This document shows positions 1 to 11,517 of a DNA stretch of 64,000 nucleotides, piece after piece (the first letter of the stretch is position 1; each line of letters begins with the position of its first letter). The DNA lies in contig NZ_CP019724.1 of assembly GCF_002005225.1 (NCBI RefSeq), positions 7,730,001-7,794,000 on the forward strand, given 5' to 3'. The notes beneath the pieces are model-generated. The model ran no database searches. It was given only the letters and a program-made list of their open reading frames with translations, and was not told the DNA's origin. This stretch comes from Streptomyces pactum. Its GTDB lineage: Bacteria; Actinomycetota; Actinomycetes; Streptomycetales; Streptomycetaceae. Made by a program: the position numbers and the translations under genes.

Positions 1-129
1 ATCGTGGTGGGCGCCCGCCAGGAGGCGCCCCCGGTCGGTCGGGTCGAGGGGCGGGGCGGTTGCGCACGCACCGGGGGCGGACGGGACGGGACCGGACGGC
101 TCGGGGAGCGAGGTGTCGCGGAGGGCCAC
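1..129 (-). CDS. glgB: 1,4-alpha-glucan branching enzyme GlgB, N-terminal part (runs off the window)
   Basis: Only the first 43 codons are present; the gene continues beyond base 1. It starts at a GTG (127-129) behind a GGAGA ribosome site lying at the end of the maltokinase gene, three bases from that gene's stop. The residues DRGRLLAGAHHD close to the edge resemble the start of the N1 domain of actinobacterial branching enzymes. The call also rests on position: glgE-treS-mak-glgB is the standard actinobacterial order. The enzyme would branch the linear alpha-1,4-glucan made by GlgE. The catalytic domain cannot be seen, so identity rests on the N-terminus and context. Confidence 0.8.
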   Translation of the reverse strand, partial: MALRDTSLPEPSGPVPSAPGACATAPPLDPTDRGRLLAGAHHD

Positions 130-132
130 GGG

Positions 133-1494
133 TCAGTCTCCTCTCACGGCGAGTCGTTCGATCGCCGCCATGGGTACGGGAAGCCAGTCGGGGCGGTGCC
201 GGGCCTCGTACAGCACCTCATACACGGCGCGGTCCGTCTCGTAGGCGCGCAGCAGGCCGTGCTTCTTACGGGGGTCCCACCCGGCGCGGGCGGCGTATCC
301 GGCGCAGAACGCCTCCCGGCAGCGGCGCGCCCACTCGGGGCGCCACGGGCGGCGCTGCCGGGCGGCGTAGTCGAAGGAGCGCAGCATGCCCGCGATGTCC
401 CGCACGGGGGAGTGGGCGCTGCGCCGTTCGGACAGGGGCCGGGACGGCTCGCCCTCGAAGTCGATGACGAACCAGTCCCGTCCGGCCCGCAGCACCTGGC
501 CGAGGTGCAGGTCGCCGTGGATGCGCTGGGCGGGCGGCCCGGAGTCGCAGGTGGACAGCGCCGCGAAGGCCGCCCGCAGCCCGGGTACGAAGGGCTGCAG
601 CGCCGGTACGCAGTGCGCGGCGGCGGTCAGCCGCTCGGTCATCGCCGCCGCCGTCCGGTCGTTCTCCCCGGGGGGACCGGCCGGGAAGGCCGAGGCCAGC
701 GCGAGGTGCACGTCGGCCATCGCCCGCCCCAGTTCGTGGGCCTGGAGGGTGAAGTCGTCCCCGGCCGCCAAAGCGTTCAGGGACAGGGTCCAGCCGTCGG
801 AGGCGTCGTGCAGGAACGGCTGGAGCACGCCGAGGGTCGCCTCGTAGGGATGGGTCGTCCGCATCCACGCCACCGGTGCCGGGACCCGTCCGCAGCCCTG
901 CCGGGCCAGTGCGTCCGGTACCTCCAGGTCGGGGTTGACCCCGGGCTGGACGCGCCGGAAGAGCTTCAGGATGAACTCGTCGCCGTAGATCAGCGAGGAG
1001 TTGGACTGCTCGGCGTCCAGCAGCCGCGGTACGAGTCCGCCGGGCACCGGCCGCGAGGGGTCGGACTCGAAACGCAGCGGGCCCGCCTTGCCGGGGTGCC
1101 TGAGACGTTCCAGGAGCAACTGGGCCGACCGGGGGTCGTGCAGCGCGTCGTAGACCGTCCGGCCGGCCAGCGGGCCGTCCTGCACCTGCCCGATGAGCGC
1201 CCGGCCCAGACGCGGCGACGGCTGCTCGCGCACGCCCAGCAGCAGTTGGTAGCAGTCGCCGGCCGGGGGAGTGCCGCCCGGGGCGGGCACGGAACCCTGC
1301 CCCGCGTGCACCAGGAGGTGCAGACAGCCCGGGAAGAGCTCGGTCATCGACAGCAGGCCGAGCTCGGCCACGGGCCGGTCCTTGCCCGCGAACCAGCGCT
1401 GGCGCGGCAGCCACTGACGCAGCAGCTCGCCGAGCGACGACATGGGCTCGGCGAGATGCCCGCGTCTCGGGCGCAGGGGTGCGGTCTTCGGCAT
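133..1494 (-). CDS. mak: maltokinase (Mak/Pep2)
   Basis: A 453-residue cytoplasmic kinase that phosphorylates maltose to maltose-1-phosphate with ATP, the donor for GlgE. The aminoglycoside-phosphotransferase-like C-lobe is clear: catalytic HGDLHLGQVL and metal-binding VIDFEGEPSRPL, followed by RDIAGMLRSFDYA. The N-terminus contains QRWFAGKDRPV, typical of the maltokinase cap. The ATG at 1494 has an AAAGGA about ten bases upstream; an internal ATG at 1443 has no ribosome site. It lies 28 bp after treS and 3 bp before glgB, so the four genes form one operon. TreS and Mak act on the same maltose pool. Confidence 0.93.
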   Translation of the reverse strand: MPKTAPLRPRRGHLAEPMSSLGELLRQWLPRQRWFAGKDRPVAELGLLSMTELFPGCLHLLVHAGQGSVPAPGGTPPAGDCYQLLLGVREQPSPRLGRALIGQVQDGPLAGRTVYDALHDPRSAQLLLERLRHPGKAGPLRFESDPSRPVPGGLVPRLLDAEQSNSSLIYGDEFILKLFRRVQPGVNPDLEVPDALARQGCGRVPAPVAWMRTTHPYEATLGVLQPFLHDASDGWTLSLNALAAGDDFTLQAHELGRAMADVHLALASAFPAGPPGENDRTAAAMTERLTAAAHCVPALQPFVPGLRAAFAALSTCDSGPPAQRIHGDLHLGQVLRAGRDWFVIDFEGEPSRPLSERRSAHSPVRDIAGMLRSFDYAARQRRPWRPEWARRCREAFCAGYAARAGWDPRKKHGLLRAYETDRAVYEVLYEARHRPDWLPVPMAAIERLAVRGD

Positions 1495-1522
1495 GGTGGC
1501 GCGTCCTTTCCTCGGCCCACGC

Positions 1523-3259
1523 TCAAAGGCGGCGGCCGATGCGGGATGCGACTCGGGTGAGCCGGAACCAGTAGAAGCCGTGGCCCCCGAGGGTCAGCAG
1601 GTACGGCAGTTCGCCGATGGCGGGGAAGCGGACTCCGCCGAACAGCTCCACCGGATGGCGTCCGGCGAACTCCCGCAGGTCGAGTTCGGTGGGCTGGGCG
1701 AACCGCGCGAAGTTGTTCACGCACAGCACCAGGTCGTCCCCCTCTTGCCCGGTCGCGGGGGCCTCCCGCAGGAAGGCGAGGACCGCGGGGTTGGAGGAGG
1801 GCAGCTCGGTGTAGGTGCCCAGGCCGAAGGCGCGATTCTGCTTGCGGATCTCGATCATGCGGCGGGTCCAGTGCAGCAGGGACGAGGGCGAGGCCATGGA
1901 CGCCTCGACGTTCGTCACCTGGTAGCCGTAGACCGGGTCCATGATCGTCGGCAGGTACAGCCGCCCCGGATCGCAGGTCGAGAAGCCGGCGTTGCGGTCC
2001 GGGGTCCACTGCATCGGGGTGCGCACCGCGTCGCGGTCGCCGAGCCAGATGTTGTCGCCCATCCCGATCTCGTCGCCGTAGTAGAGGATCGGCGAGCCGG
2101 GCAGGGAGAGCAGCAGGGCCGTGAACAGCTCGATCTGGTCGCGGTCGTTGTCGAGCAGGGTGGCGAGCCGGCGCCGGATGCCGATGTTGGCGCGCATGCG
2201 CGGGTCCTTGGCGTACTCCGCGTACATGTAGTCGCGTTCCTCGTCGGTGACCATCTCCAGGGTCAGCTCGTCGTGGTTGCGCAGGAAGATGCCCCACTGG
2301 CAGCCGGACGGGATGGCCGGGGTCTTGGCGAGGATTTCGGAGACCGGGTAGCGGGACTCGCGGCGTACGGCCATGAAGATGCGCGGCATGACCGGGAAGT
2401 GGAACGCCATGTGGCACTCGTCGCCGCCCGCCGCGTAGTCGCCGAAGTAGTCGACGACGTCCTCCGGCCACTGGTTGGCCTCCGCCAGCAGCACGGTGTC
2501 GGGGTAGTGCAGGTCGATCTCGCGGCGGACGCGCTTGAGGAACTCGTGGCTGGCGGGCAGGTTCTCGCAGTTGGTGCCCTCTTCGGCGTACAGATAGGGC
2601 ACGGCGTCGAGGCGGTAACCGTCCACGCCCAGGTCCAGCCAGAACTTCAGGGCGGCCAGCATCTCCTCCCGCACGGCCGGGTTCTCGTAGTTGAGGTCGG
2701 GCTGGTGGGAGAAGAAGCGGTGCCAGTAGTACTGCCCGCGGACCGGGTCGTAGGTCCAGTTGGACGCCTCGGTGTCGACGAAGATGATGCGGGCGTCGGA
2801 GTACCGGGTGTCGTCGTCCGCCCAGACGTAGTAGTCGCCGTAGGGGCCCTCGGGGTCCCTGCGGGACTCCTGGAACCACGGGTGCTGGTCGCTGGTGTGG
2901 TTCATGACGAAGTCGATGATCACGCGCATGCCGCGCTGGTGGGCGGCGTCCACGAACTCGACGAAGTCGGCCAGGTCGCCGAACTCGGGCAGCACGGCCG
3001 TGTAGTCGGAGACGTCGTAGCCGCCGTCGCGCAGCGGTGACTTGAAGAAGGGCGGGAGCCAGAGGCAGTCCACGCCCAGCCACTGCAGGTAGTCCAGCTT
3101 GGCGGTGAGGCCCTTGAGGTCACCTACGCCGTCGCCGTTGCTGTCCTGGAAGGAGCGGACGAGGACCTCGTAGAAGACGGCTCGCTTGAACCAGTCCGGG
3201 TCACGGTCCTTGACCGGGGTGTCCTCGAATTTGTCCGGCACGGGCTCGTTCACGGTCAT
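1523..3259 (-). CDS. treS: trehalose synthase (maltose alpha-D-glucosyltransferase) TreS
   Basis: A 578-residue GH13 enzyme that interconverts trehalose and maltose, feeding maltose to Mak. It begins [18 protein letters not shown] and shows the GH13 signatures [18 protein letters not shown] (nucleophile Asp), LLAEANQW (acid/base Glu) and [12 protein letters not shown]. The ATG at 3259 overlaps the glgE stop by 4 bp (ATGA) and has AGGAG five bases upstream. The same frame stays open far upstream because of GC bias, but that part is antisense to nothing coding and matches no domain. Length is usual for TreS without a fused maltokinase domain. Confidence 0.95.
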   Translation of the reverse strand: MTVNEPVPDKFEDTPVKDRDPDWFKRAVFYEVLVRSFQDSNGDGVGDLKGLTAKLDYLQWLGVDCLWLPPFFKSPLRDGGYDVSDYTAVLPEFGDLADFVEFVDAAHQRGMRVIIDFVMNHTSDQHPWFQESRRDPEGPYGDYYVWADDDTRYSDARIIFVDTEASNWTYDPVRGQYYWHRFFSHQPDLNYENPAVREEMLAALKFWLDLGVDGYRLDAVPYLYAEEGTNCENLPASHEFLKRVRREIDLHYPDTVLLAEANQWPEDVVDYFGDYAAGGDECHMAFHFPVMPRIFMAVRRESRYPVSEILAKTPAIPSGCQWGIFLRNHDELTLEMVTDEERDYMYAEYAKDPRMRANIGIRRRLATLLDNDRDQIELFTALLLSLPGSPILYYGDEIGMGDNIWLGDRDAVRTPMQWTPDRNAGFSTCDPGRLYLPTIMDPVYGYQVTNVEASMASPSSLLHWTRRMIEIRKQNRAFGLGTYTELPSSNPAVLAFLREAPATGQEGDDLVLCVNNFARFAQPTELDLREFAGRHPVELFGGVRFPAIGELPYLLTLGGHGFYWFRLTRVASRIGRRL

Positions 3260-5256
3260 GAGGCTCCTGACCCTCCGTTCTGGGGCGTGGCGGCCGACGG
3301 CAGGCGGACGTGGAAGACGTGCGCGGGGGCCCGGCCGGGCTCCAGCCGCACGTAGTTCGTGCGGCCCCAGTGGTAGGTCTCGCCCGTGAGCTCGTCGTGG
3401 ACCGGTACCGACTCGTGCCGGTCGAGTCCGAGTTGCGGCATGTCGAGCGAGATCGTCGCCTCCTGGGTGCGGTGGGGATCGAGGTTGGCTACCACCAGCA
3501 CCACGTCGGATCCCACGCGCTTGCTGTACGCGATCAGCGCGTCGTTGTCGGTCCGGTGGAAGCGCAGGTTCCTGAGCCGGTGCAGCGCGGGATGGTCGCG
3601 CCGGATGGTGTTGAGCTGGGTGATGAGGGGGGCGATGGTGGTGCCCTCGCGGGCGGCGGTGGCCCAGTCGCGGGGTTTGAGCTGGTACTTCTCGCTGTCG
3701 AGGTATTCCTCGCCGCCTTCGCGCAGGGGGGTGTTCTCGCAGAGTTCGTAGCCGCTGTAGATGCCCCAGGTGGGGGAGAGGGTGGCGGCCAGGACGGCGC
3801 GGACCTCGAAGGCGGGGCGGCCGCCGTGCTGGAGGTAGGCGTGCAGGATGTCGGGGGTGTTGGTGAAGAGGTTGGGCCGCATGTAGGAGGCGGCGTCCCC
3901 CGTCAGTTCGGTGAGGTACTCCGTCAGTTCCTGTTTGGTGTTGCGCCAGGTGAAGTAGGTGTAGGACTGCTGGAAGCCGATCTGGGCCAGGGTGTGCATC
4001 ATCGCGGGGCGGGTGAAGGCCTCCGCCAGGAAGATGACGTCGGGGTCGCGGCGGTTGATCTCGCCGAGGACCCTCTCCCAGAAGACGACGGGTTTGGTGT
4101 GGGGGTTGTCGACGCGGAAGATGCGCACCCCGTGGTCCATCCAGAAGCGCAGGACGCGGACGGTTTCGGCGACGAGTCCGTCGAGGTCGGCGTCGAAGGC
4201 GATGGGGTAGATGTCCTGGTACTTCTTGGGCGGGTTCTCGGCGTGGGCGATGGTGCCGTCGGGGCGGTGGTGGAACCAGTCGGGGTGTTTGTGGACCCAG
4301 GGGTGGTCGGGGGAGCACTGGAGGGCGAAGTCGAGGGCGACTTCCAGGCCGTGGTGGGCGGCCCGGGTGACGAAGTGGTCGAAGTCGTCGATGGTGCCGA
4401 GGGCGGGGTGGACGGTGTCGTGGCCGCCTTCGGGGGAGCCGATGGCCCAGGGGACGCCGACGTCGTCGGGGGTGGCGGAGAGGGTGTTGTTGCGGCCCTT
4501 GCGGTGGGTGGTGCCGATGGGGTGGACGGGTGGGAGGTAGACGACGTCGAAGCCCATGGCGGCGATGGCGGGCAGCCGGCGTTCGGCGGTGCGGAAGGTG
4601 CCGTGGGGCCGGTCGGGGGTGCCTTCGGAGCGGGGGAAGAACTCGTACCAGGCGCCGTACAGGGCGCGTTCGCGTTCCACGAGCAGGGGCAGCGGGTCGG
4701 AGGTGGTGACCAGTTCCCGCAGCGGATGCCGGGCCAGTACCGCGTCCACCCGGGGCGTCAACGCCGCCGCCAGCCGGGTGGCCACGGGCAGCGTGTCGTC
4801 GAGCAGGGCGGCCGCGGCGGCCAGCACCACGGCACGTCCGGCGTCCTTCGGAACGCCCGCGGCGGCCCGCCGGTACAGCTCGGCGCCCTCCTCCAGGACG
4901 AGGCCGGTGTCGATACCGGCCGGCACCTTGATGCGCGCGTGGTGCTTCCAGGTGGCGACGGGGTCGCTCCACGCCTCCACCCGGTAGGTCCACTCGCCCG
5001 GGGCGGCCGGGGTGACCTCGGCGCCCCAGCGGTCGCTGCCCGGGGCCAGCTCCCGCATCGGGGTCCACGGGCCCGGCCGGCCCTCGGGGTCCTTCAGCAC
5101 GACGTTGGCGGCGACCGCGTCGTGCCCCTCGCGGAACACGGTGGCGGTGACCTGGAACGTCTCTCCCGCCACCGCCTTCGCCGGGCGCCTGCCGTACTCC
5201 ACCACCGGGTGGACGTCCCGTACCGGGATACGTCCGATGCCCACGGTCGCACTCAT
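3256..5256 (-). CDS. glgE: alpha-1,4-glucan:maltose-1-phosphate maltosyltransferase GlgE
   Basis: A 666-residue GH13_3 enzyme that extends alpha-1,4-glucans by maltosyl units from maltose-1-phosphate. The N-terminal beta-sandwich ([23 protein letters not shown]) is followed by a long helical insert and the catalytic barrel: [25 protein letters not shown] with the nucleophile Asp, and [13 protein letters not shown] with the acid Glu. It is the first gene of the operon and is translationally coupled to treS by ATGA. The pathway stores glucose or trehalose carbon as branched alpha-glucan. Streptomyces species can carry two copies of this operon; this one faces glgX, which resembles the second copy of S. 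coelicolor. Confidence 0.96.
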   Translation of the reverse strand: MSATVGIGRIPVRDVHPVVEYGRRPAKAVAGETFQVTATVFREGHDAVAANVVLKDPEGRPGPWTPMRELAPGSDRWGAEVTPAAPGEWTYRVEAWSDPVATWKHHARIKVPAGIDTGLVLEEGAELYRRAAAGVPKDAGRAVVLAAAAALLDDTLPVATRLAAALTPRVDAVLARHPLRELVTTSDPLPLLVERERALYGAWYEFFPRSEGTPDRPHGTFRTAERRLPAIAAMGFDVVYLPPVHPIGTTHRKGRNNTLSATPDDVGVPWAIGSPEGGHDTVHPALGTIDDFDHFVTRAAHHGLEVALDFALQCSPDHPWVHKHPDWFHHRPDGTIAHAENPPKKYQDIYPIAFDADLDGLVAETVRVLRFWMDHGVRIFRVDNPHTKPVVFWERVLGEINRRDPDVIFLAEAFTRPAMMHTLAQIGFQQSYTYFTWRNTKQELTEYLTELTGDAASYMRPNLFTNTPDILHAYLQHGGRPAFEVRAVLAATLSPTWGIYSGYELCENTPLREGGEEYLDSEKYQLKPRDWATAAREGTTIAPLITQLNTIRRDHPALHRLRNLRFHRTDNDALIAYSKRVGSDVVLVVANLDPHRTQEATISLDMPQLGLDRHESVPVHDELTGETYHWGRTNYVRLEPGRAPAHVFHVRLPSAATPQNGGSGAS

Positions 5257-5308
5257 CCGTTCTCACCTCCGCCGTGCTCGGGGCCGGGCCGCAGCCCGGC
5301 CGTTCGGG

Positions 5309-5581
5309 TCAAGCCGCGCCGGAGGGGGTCTTCCGCCCCGCCGGGGAGAGCCGGTCCACCTGTTCCTGCGGATGGGTGACCAGGTTCGTTCGCAGATACC
5401 GTTCGGCGGCATCCGCGGCCTCGCGTGCGCACCGCTTTCCCATCAGTACGCACAGGGTGTAGCCGGAGTCCTCGAAGGTGGACCGGACGCCCACGTCCGC
5501 CGGCGACGCGAGCATCGAGCGTTCCCAGGCGCGGTAACGCCTAAGCTGCCGGGCGACTTCGCTCTTCGCGGGAAGCAGCAT
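5309..5581 (-). CDS. small DUF5133-type protein
   Basis: A 90-residue cytoplasmic protein of unknown function beginning MLLPAKSEVARQLRRYRAWE. I recognise the sequence style as the DUF5133 family common in Streptomyces, several copies per genome. The central segment GYTLCVLMGKRCAREAADAA is a predicted helix with two cysteines. It lies 52 bp upstream of glgE on the same strand and could be cotranscribed with it. Upstream (5582-5821) is the divergent promoter region shared with the HATPase-like/glgX pair. No catalytic motif is visible. Confidence 0.75.
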   Translation of the reverse strand: MLLPAKSEVARQLRRYRAWERSMLASPADVGVRSTFEDSGYTLCVLMGKRCAREAADAAERYLRTNLVTHPQEQVDRLSPAGRKTPSGAA

Positions 5582-5765
5582 GGCCCTTCACCTTCCGGAC
5601 GGTCCGGGGGTACGGACGATGGAGTTCTTCACACATGGTGCACGGGCGGTGACGCGCCGTCTTGTTGGATCTTCAACCGCTTTCTCGTGTTGCACGAATG
5701 GGCTACCGCTCCCACTCTGGAGTGACTCAGGAGCGATCAGTGCTCACGCTTCGTGATTCGGGGAG

Positions 5766-5785
5766 CTCGCCCCCCAAGGGGCGAG
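5766..5785 (+). promoter_or_regulatory. perfect 8-bp hairpin in the leader of the HATPase-like/glgX operon
   Basis: CTCGCCCC (5766-5773), loop CCAA, GGGGCGAG (5778-5785). It ends 36 bases before the ATG at 5822, just upstream of the GAGGAG ribosome site. There is no U-tract, so an intrinsic terminator is doubtful; a leader or mRNA-stability element is possible. Function is inferred only. Confidence 0.4.
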
Positions 5786-5821
5786 GAGGAGCGAGAGCTT
5801 TCGCGGTGAGGAGCCACGACG

Positions 5822-6333
5822 ATGAAGACCGCAGTGCCCTGCTACTACCACCTCGATGTGGAAGTGAGCCCGGAACGGGTCGGACAGGTCAGGCGCATCC
5901 TGGCCGCTCACCTCCGGTTCTGGAACCTGGAGAACCTCGTCGAACCCGTCTGCTCGGGCGCCGAAATGCTGCTTCGGGCGATCGACGAGCACGCGAGCGA
6001 CAAGAACACGTCGATCGAGATGTGGTGGAACCACCAGCACCTCATCACGGCCGTGGGGGGCAACGACCACGCGCTCCGTCCCGACCAGGACCTGCGCACC
6101 TGCCTCCAGCACCTCGCCGCCACCAGCGACGGCTGGGGCTGCTGCGCCGCCGACACCGGGGCCAAGGTCATCTGGTTCTCGCAGCGTGCCCGGGCCGGCG
6201 CACGCGTCCCGCTGGTGGCGACGGCGCCGGAGCCGATCACCCAGGAGGGGCTGGAGGTGCCACGCGAGATCACGCCGGTGGCCCGACTGGCCGGACCGGC
6301 CAGTAGGTCGAACGGCGTTCTGGAGGAGGCCCG

Positions 6334-6337
<4 letters not shown>
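5822..6337 (+). CDS. degenerate HATPase_c-like protein coupled to glgX
   Basis: A 171-residue cytoplasmic protein with the layout of RsbW-type anti-sigma ATPases. It has a start (SPERVGQVRRILAAHL), an N-box-like helix (GAEMLLRAIDEH) and a C-terminal GWGCCAADTGAKVIWF matching the usual RWG...GKTVW ending. The ATP-binding Asn of the N-box appears to be Arg and the glycine-rich G-boxes are poor, so ATP binding is doubtful. The ATG at 5822 has GAGGAG upstream. Its stop overlaps the glgX GTG (GTGA), so the two are translationally coupled. A regulatory or partner-binding role in glycogen metabolism is inference. Confidence 0.7.
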
Positions 6338-8481
<2,144 letters not shown>

Positions 8482-8494
8482 ACGGCCCGTGAGG

Positions 8495-9298
8495 TCAGCC
8501 CAGGCGGCGCGCGGTCACCGTGAACTGCGCGCCGTCGGCGTCCCGGAGCACGGCCTCGTCACCGCCCAGCGACAGCACACTGCCACCGTGGCGCTCGGCG
8601 GCGCGGGCGCAGGCCGCGACGTCCTGGACCGCGAAGTGGACCTGCCAGTGCGGCCGGATGGCCGGGTCGGGCGCGGCTCCCAGCGCGCCCGACTCGATGC
8701 GCGCCACCACGTCCCCCTGGTTGCGCAGCACCACCTCGTCGCCCTCGTACCGGACCTCGCAGCAGCCGTTGGGCCCCGACGCCCAGTCGAAGATCTCGCC
8801 GTAGAAGATGGCGGAGTCGAAGGCGTCCCGCGTGTGCAGCCGGATGAACGCGGGGCGCGAGGTGCGCCAGGTCTCCCAGTCCGAGAACAGCTCGCCCTCC
8901 CAGATCCCGAAGGTCGCGCCGTCCCGGTCGGCCAGCAGGGCCGCCCGTCCGGGCGGGAGGGAGATCGGCCCGACCGCTGCGGTGCCCCCGCGCTCCTGCG
9001 CCCGCGACACGGCCTCGTCCGCGCTGCGCACGGCGAAGTACGGCGTCCACGCCACCGCCATCTGCCACATCGCGGCGACCGCGGCGATACCCGCGACCGG
9101 TGCCCCGTCGACCAGGGCGATCCGGAAGGGTTCGCCCAGCTTGGCGGGGCGCCACTGCCAGCCCAGTACGGCGGAGTAGAACTCCTCGGTGGCCTTCAGG
9201 TCACGGCTGGTCAGGCTCACCCAGCAGGGGGCCCCGTACACGGAGTGGGTGGAAAGAAGGCTCTCCTGGCCGGCGGGGGAGGTCATGTCGTGGTTCAT
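8495..9298 (-). CDS. VOC (glyoxalase/bleomycin-resistance fold) protein, two domains
   Basis: A 267-residue protein with two VOC modules. The first (CWVSLTSRDLKATEEFYSAVLGW) covers roughly residues 15-130. The second covers about 140-265, with AIFYGEIFDWASG and HWQVHFAVQDVAACAR. Such tandem proteins are metal-dependent lyases, dioxygenases or binding proteins; the substrate cannot be told. The ATG at 9298 is preceded by AGGA; the open frame extends further but without a ribosome site. It is convergent with glgX, only 13 bp apart. Confidence 0.85.
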   Translation of the reverse strand: MNHDMTSPAGQESLLSTHSVYGAPCWVSLTSRDLKATEEFYSAVLGWQWRPAKLGEPFRIALVDGAPVAGIAAVAAMWQMAVAWTPYFAVRSADEAVSRAQERGGTAAVGPISLPPGRAALLADRDGATFGIWEGELFSDWETWRTSRPAFIRLHTRDAFDSAIFYGEIFDWASGPNGCCEVRYEGDEVVLRNQGDVVARIESGALGAAPDPAIRPHWQVHFAVQDVAACARAAERHGGSVLSLGGDEAVLRDADGAQFTVTARRLG

Positions 9299-9525
9299 GG
9301 CAGTCGCGTCCTGGTCTCGTCCACCGGCAGTCACCGGCTCCACACCAGTGTCCGGCCGGGAGTGCGGCGGGCGCCTGCCGAGTACCCCGGCCGCCACGCC
9401 GAAACGGTGGCGGACCAGGCCCGGCCGGCCCAGTGGCGCGAGGATGCGCGGGTGGCGACGATGGATGCGTCGGAACGGTACCGCACGGCACAGGTGGCGG
9501 GGACCCGCCGGATCCGGAGGTGACC

Positions 9526-9861
9526 ATGCCCACGGACTCGGGCTCGGACCAGATCGGCTCGGACCAGATCTTCCAGTTGCAGGAGCAGGTCCGGCAGCTC
9601 AAGGAGGCGGTCGTCTCGCACGCCGTCGTCGACCAGGCGATCGGGATGGTCGTCGTCCTCGGCAGGGTGACGCCGGACGAGGGGTGGATCGTACTGAAGG
9701 AAGTTTCCCAGCATACGAACATCAAACTCCGCAATGTGGCGGAAATGATACTCATCTGGGGGCGCACCGGAGTGATGCCGCCGGGAATCCGGGCCGCCCT
9801 CGAGGACTCCCTGGACCGCCACGGCCCCGTACAGATCCCCGGCGAGCCGCCCGAGCGCTGA
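9526..9861 (+). CDS. stand-alone ANTAR-domain protein
   Basis: A 111-residue protein. After a short N-terminal coiled coil (FQLQEQVRQLKEAVVSHAVV), residues about 35-90 form an ANTAR domain (DQAIGMVVVLGRVTPDEG, then NIKLRNVAEMILIWGRTG). ANTAR domains bind dual-hairpin RNAs and act as antiterminators. No receiver or GAF sensor domain is attached, so activity must be controlled by a partner or by expression. The start is the ATG at 9526, five bases after GGAGG; a GTG at 9520 overlaps that ribosome site. It is convergent with the sigma-factor gene. Confidence 0.85.
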   Translation: MPTDSGSDQIGSDQIFQLQEQVRQLKEAVVSHAVVDQAIGMVVVLGRVTPDEGWIVLKEVSQHTNIKLRNVAEMILIWGRTGVMPPGIRAALEDSLDRHGPVQIPGEPPER

Positions 9862-9881
9862 GACCGCGCGCCGGAACCGTC

Positions 9882-10676
9882 TCAGCGGATCTCCGCGAGG
9901 ATCTCGTCGCGGATCCGGTCGAAGCAGCCGCTGAGCAGCCGGGAGACGTGCATCTGGGAGATGCCGAGCTGCTGCGCGATGCGGCTCTGCGTCATCCCGC
10001 CGAAGAAGCGCAGGTAGAGGATGGTGCGCTCGCGTTCGGGCAGCGCCTCCAGACAGGGCCGGACGGCCACCCGGTCCACGACCGCGTCGAAGGCCGGATC
10101 CGGCCCGCCGAGCGCGTCCCCGAGCGCGTACCCGTCGGTCCCCGGCATCTCCGCCTCCAGCGAGAGGGCGGAGAAGCACTCCAGCGCCTCCATGCCGGTA
10201 CGGACCTCGACCGTGGTGAGCTGCGCGTGGTCGGCGATCTCCTCGATCGTGGGGGCGCGGCCCGGCGTGGTCTGGGCCAGCTCCTTCGCGGATTTGCGTA
10301 CCCGGTTGCGCAGGTCCTGGATCCGCCGCGGAACGTGCAGGGTCCACATGTGGTCGCGGAAGTGCCGCTTGATCTCGCCGGTCACGGTCGGCACGGCGTA
10401 CGCCTCGAAGGCGTGGCCGCGTTCCGGGTCGTAGTGGTCGACGGCCTTGACCAGTCCCAGGGCCGCCACCTGGTAGAGGTCCTCCAGGTTCTCCCCGCGA
10501 CCCCGGAAGCGGACCGCGATCCGCTCGGCCATGGGCAGCCACACCTGGATCAGTTCGTCCCGCAGCGCCTTGCGCTCCGGGCCCTCGGGCAGCCCGGCGA
10601 GCCGGTCGAAGGCCGCGGCCGTGTCGGGAGCGTCGTCGTGCGGATGGGGCTTGGTTCTGCCGGCGATACGCATCAT
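9882..10676 (-). CDS. RNA polymerase sigma factor, SigB/SigF/SigG family
   Basis: A 264-residue alternative sigma factor of the Streptomyces general-stress/sporulation class. Region 2 contains NLEDLYQVAALGLVKAVDHY and AYAVPTVTGEIKRHFRDHMW; region 3 contains PTIEEIADHAQLTTVEV; region 4 contains TILYLRFFGGMTQSRIAQQL and ISQMHVSRLLSGC. The start is the ATG at 10676 behind GGGAGG; the open frame continues 65 codons upstream but that stretch has no family character. No anti-sigma gene is adjacent, so control is likely in trans. It may read the SigB-type promoters found later in the window. Confidence 0.93.
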   Translation of the reverse strand: MMRIAGRTKPHPHDDAPDTAAAFDRLAGLPEGPERKALRDELIQVWLPMAERIAVRFRGRGENLEDLYQVAALGLVKAVDHYDPERGHAFEAYAVPTVTGEIKRHFRDHMWTLHVPRRIQDLRNRVRKSAKELAQTTPGRAPTIEEIADHAQLTTVEVRTGMEALECFSALSLEAEMPGTDGYALGDALGGPDPAFDAVVDRVAVRPCLEALPERERTILYLRFFGGMTQSRIAQQLGISQMHVSRLLSGCFDRIRDEILAEIR

Positions 10677-10710
10677 GCGCACCTCCCTCAGCAGGGGTGC
10701 GGGCAAGTCC

Positions 10711-10726
10711 TCATATATATGGATAC
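10711..10726 (-). promoter_or_regulatory. AT-rich patch upstream of the sigma-factor gene (possible -10)
   Basis: CATATATATGGATACT is strikingly AT-rich for this DNA and lies about 35-50 bp upstream of the sigma-factor ATG. On the minus strand it offers TATATATG, which could serve as a -10 element. No convincing -35 element or SigB-type GGGTAY was found. Low confidence. Confidence 0.3.
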
Positions 10727-10863
10727 TGAGCGCGATTCTCCCGGACGGCCACCCGAACGGCTGCGGACCGGTGAGCGAGACGGCGGCGCCGCCGAACGTG
10801 ATGTGCGGCACGCTCTGGGTGATCGCCCGGCGGGGGCGCCGGCGGATACTTCCTGCGCAACGC

Positions 10864-10878
10864 TTGATCACTGATCAA
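10864..10878. promoter_or_regulatory. perfect 15-bp palindrome, candidate operator
   Basis: TTGATCA-C-TGATCAA, a 7-bp inverted repeat around one base, in the 298-bp divergent region between the sigma factor and the unknown plus-strand gene at 10975. A second hairpin (AGGGG-TGAAG-CCCCT) follows immediately and CAGTGCACTG (10921-10930) is a further 10-bp palindrome. A regulator-binding site is inferred from symmetry and position only. Confidence 0.45.
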
Positions 10879-10974
10879 AAGGGGTGAAGCCCCTGGCCAC
10901 AGCGCATTCCGCTCATTTGACAGTGCACTGAGCACACAGATAGGAAGCAGCGTCGAGAGGTCGAGAGGGGCACC

Positions 10975-11499
10975 GTGTACGAGCCGAACGTCGTCGGGGA
11001 CTGGCAGGAGTACGACGAGCACGCCGGTCTGCGGGTCCGCGTCCACCGGCTCGAGGCCGCCGAGCCGCCGCGTGGACGCGACGACGCCGCCGAGGGGCTG
11101 ACGTACTTCTGCGTCCGGGTGACCGTCGAGAACCGGGGCGGCCGGCAGCTCGGCATCCACCTGGAGGACGGGCAGATCGACGTGCGGATCGGTCCCGACG
11201 GGGAGAGCGCGTTCCTCGACTGGCGCAACTCCCAGTTCATCGAGGGTTTCGACGTCTACCCGCTGCGCCGGGCCACCGCCGTGCTCTACGCCGCCGGCCC
11301 GGAGGCGAGCCTCGGCCAGGTGGACGTCCAGGTGCAGGTGCGGGTGGACGAGGAGTGGGCCGACCGCCGGCTGTGGACGGGCGGCCTCGGGCTGCCCGAC
11401 GGGAGCGCCGGGACCCTGTCCGGCACGGTGCGGGACGACGGGGTGGCGCACCAGGTGAGCGCCTTCCTGCGGGGCCAGGCGGAGGACGGCTCCGCCTGA
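10975..11499 (+). CDS. unknown protein, beta-rich
   Basis: A 174-residue acidic protein without signal peptide or membrane segment. The pattern of alternating hydrophobic strands (TYFCVRVTVENRGGRQLGIH, VDVQVQVRVDEEW) suggests an immunoglobulin-like beta sandwich similar in style to DUF4352. I do not recognise a family with certainty. Its GTG start follows a GAGAGGGG ribosome site. It faces the sigma factor across the palindrome at 10864 and is convergent with hemC. Confidence 0.65.
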   Translation: MYEPNVVGDWQEYDEHAGLRVRVHRLEAAEPPRGRDDAAEGLTYFCVRVTVENRGGRQLGIHLEDGQIDVRIGPDGESAFLDWRNSQFIEGFDVYPLRRATAVLYAAGPEASLGQVDVQVQVRVDEEWADRRLWTGGLGLPDGSAGTLSGTVRDDGVAHQVSAFLRGQAEDGSA

Positions 11500-11517
11500 C
11501 CCCCGGGCGGCGGCGCC

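Noticed and set aside
3310..5379. 689-codon plus-strand open frame antisense to glgE
   Set aside because: Shadow frame caused by GC-biased codons; Gly/Val/Arg-rich with no domain, while the minus-strand GlgE is unmistakable.
5608..5613. GGGTAC as a SigB -10 for the glgX unit
   Set aside because: No GNNT element 14-16 bp upstream and too far (over 200 bp) from the ATG.
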